A DNA stretch of 7,624 nt from Vulcanimicrobiota bacterium (GTDB taxonomy: Bacteria > Vulcanimicrobiota > Vulcanimicrobiia > Vulcanimicrobiales > Vulcanimicrobiaceae), in the NCBI GenBank assembly GCA_014305015.1, contig JACRUB010000094.1, positions 1-7,624 on the forward strand, in the 5' to 3' direction. Made by a program: the position numbers and the translations under genes. Shown in pieces: positions 1 to 5,048 of the stretch. The notes beneath the pieces are model-generated. The model did not search any database and was not told the DNA's origin. It saw only the letters and a list, made by a program, of their open reading frames with translations. The number at the start of each line of letters is the position of its first letter. Within the stretch, counting starts at the first letter, position 1.

Positions 1-527
1 GCTTCAATCAGTCAACGCAAACCGCGTATGCTACGACGAACTGCACCTCTACGCCCGGTGGCGTTTTTGGTGGCGTGGCTGCAACGAAAGCCGTGATTCC
101 CGGCGCGCCGGTTCTGTGCTATGGCGGCGGTATTGCTTCGCCGTACTCGGACAGCTATGCGACCGATCCGCTCTATACCACCTCCATCTCGCAAGGTATG
201 GCGGACGTCCGCAAACCGGGTACCGGCCTCAAAGCCGCTTTTACGGTGCAGACGAACAATAAGCGCCTCAAAGGCGTGTTCTCCGGAGCGCAATACTACT
301 ACGGATTGCCGACCACGATTTCGATTGCAAACGCGGTTGATCTCCGTAAAGAGCTAAACATCGACATCCAGTATTTCTTCTCACCGATCGTTTCGGGGAA
401 ACCGTACCACGCCTTCTCCATCCGTCACCGTTACGCCGATCGTTCCACCTTCTTCGGCCTTGGCGCGACGGCGACGTCCACTCCAGATTTCAAGTACAAC
501 CGCACGCAACTCGAGTGGACCTTTTAG
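1..527 (+). CDS. Outer-membrane beta-barrel-like protein, C-terminal part (5' end outside window)
   Basis: The frame is open from base 3, giving 174 residues before a TAG stop; the start lies upstream of the window. The C-terminus reads QLEWTF, with hydrophobic or aromatic residues on alternate positions and a final Phe. That is the classic last-strand signature recognised by the BAM machinery in outer-membrane beta-barrels. Upstream stretches also alternate polar and apolar residues (for example around AAFTVQT, IDIQYFF and AFSIRHRY), as expected for amphipathic strands joined by Gly/Ser/Thr/Asn-rich loops. Two cysteines at visible residues 14 and 39 flank a Gly-rich stretch and could form a loop disulfide. 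A PstS-like gene follows after 22 bases with no terminator between, so the two are probably co-transcribed. Known: barrel C-terminal signature. Inferred: outer-membrane location. I cannot assign a porin family or substrate from this fragment. Confidence 0.72.
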   Translation, partial: FNQSTQTAYATTNCTSTPGGVFGGVAATKAVIPGAPVLCYGGGIASPYSDSYATDPLYTTSISQGMADVRKPGTGLKAAFTVQTNNKRLKGVFSGAQYYYGLPTTISIANAVDLRKELNIDIQYFFSPIVSGKPYHAFSIRHRYADRSTFFGLGATATSTPDFKYNRTQLEWTF

Positions 528-539
528 CACCGCTTTTAT

Positions 540-544
540 GAGGA
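540..544 (+). promoter_or_regulatory. Shine-Dalgarno site that fixes the PstS-like start
   Basis: GAGGA lies 5 bases before the ATG at 550. The other in-frame ATG at 538 and the ATG at 460 have no comparable site. Starting at 550 also places a basic MFKK N-region directly before the hydrophobic signal-peptide core. Confidence 0.7.
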
Positions 545-549
545 TTATT

Positions 550-1359
550 ATGTTTAAGAAAATCGCAATCGCTGCTGTCGCCGCGTCGTTGTTTGCACCG
601 ATGGCCGCGATGGCCGACGTCAATCTGTCAGCATCCGGTTCGTCGGCACTCTTGCCGCTGGTCAAAGAGTCGGCGCAAGCATACCAAACAGCACATCCCG
701 ACGTGAAAGTCTCCGTGTCCGGCGGTGGTTCGTACGTTGGTATCAGCCAGGCAACTTCGAAGTCCGTCGACATCGGCGACTCGGATGTGATTGCGCCGGG
801 CAACAGCGGTCTCAAAGATCACAAAGTGGCTGTTGTCGGCTTCGGCGTGATCGTCAACCCCAGCGCGGGCGTCAGCGGACTCTCACGCAAGCAAATTCGC
901 GACATCTTCTCAGGTAAGGTCACCAACTGGAGCCAGGTCGGCGGTAAAGACGGACAGATCACCGTGATCAATCGCCCCCGCGCTTCCGGCACGCGCGCAG
1001 TATTCAATGCAACCGTCATGGGCGCATCGCGCATCAGCGAAGCGGGCCTTGTCGAAGATTCATCGGGCACCGTCGTCAACACGGTCGGCAGCACCCCAGG
1101 ATCGATCTCCTACGTTGCACTCGGTTACACACGCGGAAAACCCGTGAACATTCTCAAAGTCGACAATATTGCGCCGACCGAAGAGAACATCGAGCGCGGC
1201 AAGTATGCAATCTGGTCCTACGAGCACATGTTCACCCATGCAGGCAGCCCCTCGCAGGCCGAAGATTTCATCAGGTTTGTCATGAACAACAAGGACACGA
1301 TCACCAAGCTCGGCTATATTTTGGTATCCGAGATGAAGGTTCACGAGAACAACCGCTAA
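550..1359 (+). CDS. pstS: PstS-like phosphate ABC transporter substrate-binding protein (orphan)
   Basis: A 269-residue periplasmic binding protein of the PstS family. Residues 1-22 form a Sec signal peptide (basic MFKK, hydrophobic core, AMA before Asp23) with no lipobox, so the mature protein should be free in the periplasm. Family landmarks in order: SGSSALLPL at 29-37, SGGGSYVGI at 57-65, DIGDSD at 74-79, IFSGKVTNW at 119-127, RPRASGTR at 142-149 and a TPGSISY segment near 187-193. By comparison with E. coli PstS, Asp79, Arg142, Ser146, Gly147 and Thr148 should contact phosphate. The length is below E. coli PstS (346 residues) and suits the shorter PstS-like class. It sits 22 bases behind a beta-barrel gene and ends in a terminator; no permease or ATPase genes are present. 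It may feed a transporter encoded elsewhere, or have a binding or sensing role. The family assignment is firm; the ligand is inferred. Confidence 0.88.
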   Translation: MFKKIAIAAVAASLFAPMAAMADVNLSASGSSALLPLVKESAQAYQTAHPDVKVSVSGGGSYVGISQATSKSVDIGDSDVIAPGNSGLKDHKVAVVGFGVIVNPSAGVSGLSRKQIRDIFSGKVTNWSQVGGKDGQITVINRPRASGTRAVFNATVMGASRISEAGLVEDSSGTVVNTVGSTPGSISYVALGYTRGKPVNILKVDNIAPTEENIERGKYAIWSYEHMFTHAGSPSQAEDFIRFVMNNKDTITKLGYILVSEMKVHENNR

Positions 1360-1380
1360 GTTCCGACTAAACGCGCCGTC

Positions 1381-1409
1381 AAAAGCCCGGGGGTAACCCT
1401 GGGCTTTTT
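1381..1409 (+). terminator. Rho-independent terminator after the PstS-like gene
   Basis: Positions 1381-1392 pair with 1397-1408 in an uninterrupted 12-bp stem: four A-U pairs at the base, GCCC with GGGC, one G-U wobble and three G-C pairs. The loop is GUAA, a GNRA tetraloop, and a run of five T ends at 1409. It starts 21 bases after the stop codon at 1359, so it separates the barrel/PstS unit from tdh. Confidence 0.92.
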
Positions 1410-1414
1410 GCGCG

Positions 1415-1420
1415 AATAGT
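1415..1420 (+). promoter_or_regulatory. Possible -10 box for the tdh operon
   Basis: AATAGT matches TATAAT at four of six positions and lies just after the terminator, where a new promoter is needed. It would place the transcript start at about 1427-1429, on or beside the first tdh ATG. No convincing -35 box is seen 16-18 bases upstream. This is a weak call. Confidence 0.25.
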
Positions 1421-1428
1421 GGGCCCCG

Positions 1429-2496
1429 ATGACTTCCAGCATGCCTGCGTTGCGCAAGCTCACACCCGAGCCCGGGTTCACCCTGCAAGAGATCCCCGTT
1501 CCCTCGATTGGTCCCTCGGACGTGCTCATTCGCGTAGAGATGGCCGGCGTGTGCGGAACGGATGCCCACATCTACTGGTGGGACAAATGGGCGCAGAATC
1601 GCATCCATCCTCCCCTGACGATCGGCCACGAATTCATGGGCAGGGTCGAAGCCGTTGGAGCTGCCGTCAAAGCGGTCTCCGTCGGTGAGCGCGTCTCGGC
1701 TGAGGGACACATTGCGTGCGGAGTCTGCCTCTTGTGCCGCACGGGCGAAGCGCATATCTGCGAACACGTCAAGATTATCGGCGTCGATACGGACGGGTGT
1801 TTCGCAACGTACATCGCGATGCCTGAAGTCAACGTCTGGAAACTCGATCCCGCGATTCCGGATGAATTTGCGGCCGTATTCGACCCGCTCGGTAATGCCG
1901 TGCATACCGTGATGGCGGCGGGCGTTAGTACGAAAAGCGTCGCGATCATGGGCGTCGGATCGATCGGCCTCATGGCAATTCCGGTTGCGCGTGCGGCGGG
2001 CGCAGCGCGCGTCTTCGCAATCGACGTCAATCCCAGCAAACTCGAACTTGCGTCGCGTGTCGGCGCAGACGAGACCTTTCTCGGCACGGATTCAAATTTG
2101 GTCGATGAGATTCTCAAGCGAACCAACGGCGACGGCGTCGACGTCTTGCTCGAGATGTCCGGAAGTGGTGCCGCGATCGACAAAGGCCTCGCAATGGTAC
2201 GCAACGGCGGCCGTGCGGCGCTCCTCGGAATTCCGAGTGAGGACATCAACATCAATCTGGCCGAACGGATCATCTTTAAGGGGCTCACTGTGCTTGGCAT
2301 CAACGGGCGCCGGATGTTTGAAACATGGTATCAAACGCAGGCGTTGGTCAAGAGTGGCCGTGTCGACTTGCGCGCGATTATTACGCACGTCTTGCCGTTC
2401 GAACAATTCGATCGAGCATTCGAGTTGATGAAATCCGGCGAAGCAGCCAAAATCGTTTTGGACCTGAAAGGGTTAAGCAGTGAATTCCTCATTTAG
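1429..2496 (+). CDS. tdh: L-threonine 3-dehydrogenase (zinc-dependent)
   Basis: Cytoplasmic medium-chain zinc dehydrogenase that oxidises L-threonine to 2-amino-3-ketobutyrate with NAD+. The reading is 355 residues from 1429, against 341 in E. coli Tdh. Cys42 (in CGTDAHIY) with His67-Glu68 (GHEF) forms the catalytic zinc site. Cys97, 100, 103 and 111 are the structural zinc ligands. GVGSIG at 175-180 opens the Rossmann fold, and Asp199 after the second strand indicates NAD rather than NADP. FDPLGNAVHT, LGIP and RRMFETWY are hallmark Tdh strings that separate it from sorbitol or alcohol dehydrogenases. The alternative ATG at 1441 (MPALRKL) aligns with the E. coli start MKALSKL and gives 351 residues; neither ATG has a Shine-Dalgarno site. 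It overlaps kbl by 17 bases, the standard partner. The function is firm; the start is uncertain by four codons. Confidence 0.95.
   Translation: MTSSMPALRKLTPEPGFTLQEIPVPSIGPSDVLIRVEMAGVCGTDAHIYWWDKWAQNRIHPPLTIGHEFMGRVEAVGAAVKAVSVGERVSAEGHIACGVCLLCRTGEAHICEHVKIIGVDTDGCFATYIAMPEVNVWKLDPAIPDEFAAVFDPLGNAVHTVMAAGVSTKSVAIMGVGSIGLMAIPVARAAGAARVFAIDVNPSKLELASRVGADETFLGTDSNLVDEILKRTNGDGVDVLLEMSGSGAAIDKGLAMVRNGGRAALLGIPSEDININLAERIIFKGLTVLGINGRRMFETWYQTQALVKSGRVDLRAIITHVLPFEQFDRAFELMKSGEAAKIVLDLKGLSSEFLI
2467..2472 (+). promoter_or_regulatory. Shine-Dalgarno site for kbl, inside the end of tdh
   Basis: AAAGGG lies 7 bases before the GTG start at 2480, within the last codons of tdh. It supports the GTG as the real kbl start and suggests translational coupling of the two enzymes. 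Confidence 0.65.
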
Positions 2497-3688
2497 CGAG
2501 CGTTTGCAGACGGAGCTGGACAAACTCAAAGCCGCCGGCACCTATAAGCACCTGCGGCATATCACCTCGGCGATGGCGCCGGAAGTTGATATGGAAGAAG
2601 CGGGTCACGTCATCGTGCTCTCAAGCAACAACTATCTTGGTCTCTCCGATCAGCGAGAAGTGATCGATGCGGGTATCGAGGGTCTGGAGCGGTACGGCGC
2701 GGGCACGGCATCGGTGCGCTTTATCTGTGGAACGTTCGATATTCACCGCACGCTGGAATCGCGCATTGCGGCGTTTCTGTCGACTGAAGCTTCGCTGACC
2801 TATGTATCGTGCTGGACCGCAAACACCGGACTCTTCCCGACGATTTGTGAAGAAGGTTCGACAATTATTTCCGACGAGCTCAATCACGCCTCGATCATCG
2901 ATGGCTGTCGCTTAGCCACGAAGTCAAAGCGTGAGCGCTATAAGCACAGCGATATGGCGGATCTCGAGGAGAAACTCAAGAATGCAAATCCACAAGGCCC
3001 GATCTTGATTGTAACCGACGGCGTTTTCTCGATGGAAGGGTCGCTTGCGAACCTTCCGGAGATTGTCAATCTCGCGAAGAAGTACAACGCGGTCACGGTC
3101 GTCGATGACAGCCACGGCACCGGCGTCATGGGCAGAACCGGCCGCGGCACCATCGAACATTTTGGACTTGAGGGGCAGATCGATATCATCACCGGAACGC
3201 TCGGAAAAGCGCTCGGCGGCGCTGCCGGTGGATTCGTTGCGGGCAGTCACGCGCTTATAGAAACATTGATTCAGAAATCGCGACCGCAACTGTTCTCCAA
3301 TGCGCTACCTGCAACGGTTGCGTGCAGTTCGCTTGCTGCGATCGATTACTTGGACGATCACCCGGAGCTCATCGAACGTTTGCGCAGCAATGTAGCGTAT
3401 TTCCGCGACGGGCTGAAGACGCTCGGCTTCAAACCGCTAGACGGCGAGAGCGCGATCGTCCCGATTATTGTGGGCGATACGGCGTTCGCCATCGCAATGA
3501 GCGATAAACTGCTCAAGAAGGGCGTCTTTGTAACGGGCTTCGGTTTTCCGGTGGTCCCGGAAGGTACGGCCCGCATTCGCGTGCAGGTTAGCGCAAAGCT
3601 CACGCGAGAAGAGATGGACCGCGCGCTTTCAGCGTTCGAAGAGGTCGGCCGCGAAGCCGGTGTTCTTCAAACACACTCTTCCGTTTAG
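2480..3688 (+). CDS. kbl: Glycine C-acetyltransferase (2-amino-3-ketobutyrate CoA ligase)
   Basis: A 402-residue PLP enzyme of the alpha-oxoamine synthase family (E. coli Kbl is 398). It cleaves 2-amino-3-ketobutyrate with CoA to glycine and acetyl-CoA, completing the pathway begun by Tdh. Visible landmarks: NNYLGL at 50-55, ASVRFICGT at 77-85 (typical of Kbl rather than BioF, HemA or SPT), NHASIIDG at 135-142 with His136 stacking on PLP, VDDSHGTG at 208-215 with Asp209 and His212 near the cofactor, and GTLGKALGG at 239-247 with Lys243 as the Schiff-base lysine. It starts with GTG, preceded by AAAGGG, and overlaps tdh by 17 bases. The next gene begins 12 bases after the stop. The linkage to tdh settles the choice among family members. 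The protein looks complete and intact. Confidence 0.96.
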   Translation: MNSSFSERLQTELDKLKAAGTYKHLRHITSAMAPEVDMEEAGHVIVLSSNNYLGLSDQREVIDAGIEGLERYGAGTASVRFICGTFDIHRTLESRIAAFLSTEASLTYVSCWTANTGLFPTICEEGSTIISDELNHASIIDGCRLATKSKRERYKHSDMADLEEKLKNANPQGPILIVTDGVFSMEGSLANLPEIVNLAKKYNAVTVVDDSHGTGVMGRTGRGTIEHFGLEGQIDIITGTLGKALGGAAGGFVAGSHALIETLIQKSRPQLFSNALPATVACSSLAAIDYLDDHPELIERLRSNVAYFRDGLKTLGFKPLDGESAIVPIIVGDTAFAIAMSDKLLKKGVFVTGFGFPVVPEGTARIRVQVSAKLTREEMDRALSAFEEVGREAGVLQTHSSV

Positions 3689-3700
3689 AAAGGTAGTCGG

Positions 3701-4612
3701 GTGCGTACACTAGTTCTACTTCTTACAATGTGCTTATTCTGCGCGGCGCCGGCGTCGGCGGATTTCTCGCTTCCATTTACGCCGCCGTCCGGATGGACAA
3801 ATCTGATGGCCAACACCGCGTCCATGCCGAGCATAAAACAAACCTGGAAGGGCCCAAAAGCGTCCGCGACAAGCACCACGCAGCCTGCTGTGACGGTCAT
3901 GGTTGGTCCGAATGCCGGCAGCTTTGATGACTTCGTCACGCAAAACAAGGCCGGTGAGAAAATGATGGTTGCCACTGTGACCGCGGAATCGAGCGGCACG
4001 ATGTGCGCACTCCCCGCACACTTTATCACGATGACGAAGTCGGTTGGTGCACTCAACCTCGTGCTGGAGCAGTCGCTCATCGTGAACGCCGGAACCGGAT
4101 ATGCTGTCACGTATGTGCACGACGGCTCGGCCCCCGCCGATCCCGCAGTTGAAAAAACAATCTCGGGTTTGTGCCCCGCCCAATTGAATGCGGATGCCCC
4201 TGGTGCATTGCCGCCGGGATGGACCTCAAGTGCCGGCTCCCCGTTTCACATGTCCGGTATATGGATGAATCCCTCCGCTCCCGGCATGAGCATGAATCTC
4301 CTTTCGATGCCGTTTGATAAACCTGTAACGGATCTGGCGAACTATTCACCGGAAGACTTTTTCAAGAATCCGAACAACACGGCCGGCGCACCAGTAATGA
4401 AAGTCGATAGCGCTACGAGTGGCACTCTGTGTACGTTGCCAGCGCGTTTTTATTCGATACATATGACGACATCCGGCGTTCAAATGCTCATGCAACAGGA
4501 GGCGATGGTGATCAATGGCACGCTGTACGTTCTCAACTACGCGCGTCTCGCGACGCAAGCGGACGCTCCGAGTGCGATCGCATCACTCAAGACGTTGTGT
4601 CCTCATGCGTGA
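3701..4612 (+). CDS. Secreted two-domain protein of unknown function (internal duplication)
   Basis: I do not recognise a family. It has 303 residues and starts at GTG, with GAAAGG 7 bases upstream overlapping the end of kbl. Residues 1-20 are a Sec signal peptide ending in ASA before Asp21; Cys11 and Cys14 are not in a lipobox, so the protein is probably released into the periplasm. The rest is two copies of one domain, at about 28-159 and 171-301. Each begins with Pro-Pro and GW, has SGT-x-C-x-LPA-x-F in its middle and ends in LCP. The two cysteines of each copy are exactly 56 positions apart (102/158 and 244/300), suggesting one disulfide per domain. Over the C-terminal 63 residues of each copy I count 18 identities with no gap. 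It sits 12 bases after kbl and overlaps a related lipoprotein gene by 8 bases. The function is unknown; secretion and duplication are well supported. Confidence 0.85.
   Translation: MRTLVLLLTMCLFCAAPASADFSLPFTPPSGWTNLMANTASMPSIKQTWKGPKASATSTTQPAVTVMVGPNAGSFDDFVTQNKAGEKMMVATVTAESSGTMCALPAHFITMTKSVGALNLVLEQSLIVNAGTGYAVTYVHDGSAPADPAVEKTISGLCPAQLNADAPGALPPGWTSSAGSPFHMSGIWMNPSAPGMSMNLLSMPFDKPVTDLANYSPEDFFKNPNNTAGAPVMKVDSATSGTLCTLPARFYSIHMTTSGVQMLMQQEAMVINGTLYVLNYARLATQADAPSAIASLKTLCPHA
3782..4603 (+). repeat. Diverged tandem duplication encoding two homologous domains
   Basis: Copy 1 covers about 3782-4177 and copy 2 about 4211-4603. The likeness is at protein level (SGT-x-C-x-LPA-x-F, Gly-Thr-x-Tyr, terminal LCP, equal cysteine spacing). 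The DNA has diverged at many codon positions, so this is an old duplication and not a recent repeat prone to recombination. The N-terminal halves of the copies are much less alike than the C-terminal halves. Confidence 0.75.
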
Positions 4613-5048
4613 ATTACGTGTTGCAACGATCGTCCTCTGCGCTTGCATCCTTGCTGCATGCGGCAGCCCGAGCGACTCCATCAAATTCGCGGCCCCCAAG
4701 AAATTCGGCGAACCGAAGAGCATGTTTGGCATGATGCAGATTTGGACCACTCCGAATGAAAGGGAAGTGGTCATGCTGATGAAGCTGCCGGTTGCTGCGG
4801 ACCCAAAACATGCGCTTCAGGGTTCCACATTTAAAGATGCGCAACTCAAGAAGCAACAGAGCATCAAGATTTGCGGGAACCAGCCGGCGAGCTACATCTC
4901 GCTTTTGAAGCCCCAGCAGCATCAGCAGCTCGATGCGATTATGACGGTTGCGGGTGGCTCGACCTACATGGCGATGTATGGGTATCCGGTGGGCTCGAAG
5001 CCCGATCCGCAGGCAGAGTCGGCGATCAGAAACCTCTGCGCGAAGTAA
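4605..5048 (+). CDS. Small lipoprotein with a third copy of the neighbouring secreted domain
   Basis: A 147-residue protein. The ATG at 4605 overlaps the previous stop codon by 8 bases; no clear Shine-Dalgarno site is present, so translation is probably coupled. An Arg-containing N-region and hydrophobic core lead to the lipobox LAAC with Cys19, followed by Gly-Ser, so lipidation and membrane anchoring are expected; by the E. coli rule the lack of Asp at +2 favours the outer membrane. The mature part resembles the domains of the upstream protein: a Met-rich strand region, then Cys90 in C-x3-PA-x-Y, a Gly-x2-Tyr strand and a terminal NLC with Cys145. The cysteine spacing is 55, against 56 in both upstream copies. 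I do not recognise a named family. Starts further upstream would sit inside the previous gene and would lose the signal peptide. The lipoprotein call is firm; the homology is an eye alignment. Confidence 0.85.
   Translation: MRELRVATIVLCACILAACGSPSDSIKFAAPKKFGEPKSMFGMMQIWTTPNEREVVMLMKLPVAADPKHALQGSTFKDAQLKKQQSIKICGNQPASYISLLKPQQHQQLDAIMTVAGGSTYMAMYGYPVGSKPDPQAESAIRNLCAK
4695..5039 (+). other. Third copy of the two-cysteine domain (in the lipoprotein)
   Basis: This stretch encodes lipoprotein residues 31-145. It matches the C-terminal half of the domain in the preceding gene by the C-x(2,3)-P-A-x-[FY] motif, the Gly-x-x-Tyr strand and the closing Leu-Cys. One extra residue after the first cysteine and about two fewer later account for the 55 versus 56 spacing. 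Confidence 0.6.

Noticed and set aside
460..549. Longer starts (ATG at 460 or 538) for the PstS-like gene
   Set aside because: The 460 start overlaps the barrel gene with an Arg-rich non-signal sequence; neither has a Shine-Dalgarno site, whereas 550 has GAGGA at 5 bases.
1060..1905. Long minus-strand open frame of 281 codons across the PstS-like and tdh genes
   Set aside because: It spans two well-supported genes and their terminator, its translation is Arg/Asp/Gly-rich with no recognisable domain, and it is the expected shadow of GC-rich coding sequence.
1572..2303. Minus-strand open frame of 243 codons inside tdh
   Set aside because: It is the antisense shadow of a clearly conserved enzyme; the Ser/Pro/Thr-rich translation shows no family features.
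4515..4604. Longer start for the lipoprotein gene at 4515
   Set aside because: It would add 30 Arg-rich residues read from inside the previous gene and would hide the signal peptide and LAAC lipobox that begin at 4605.
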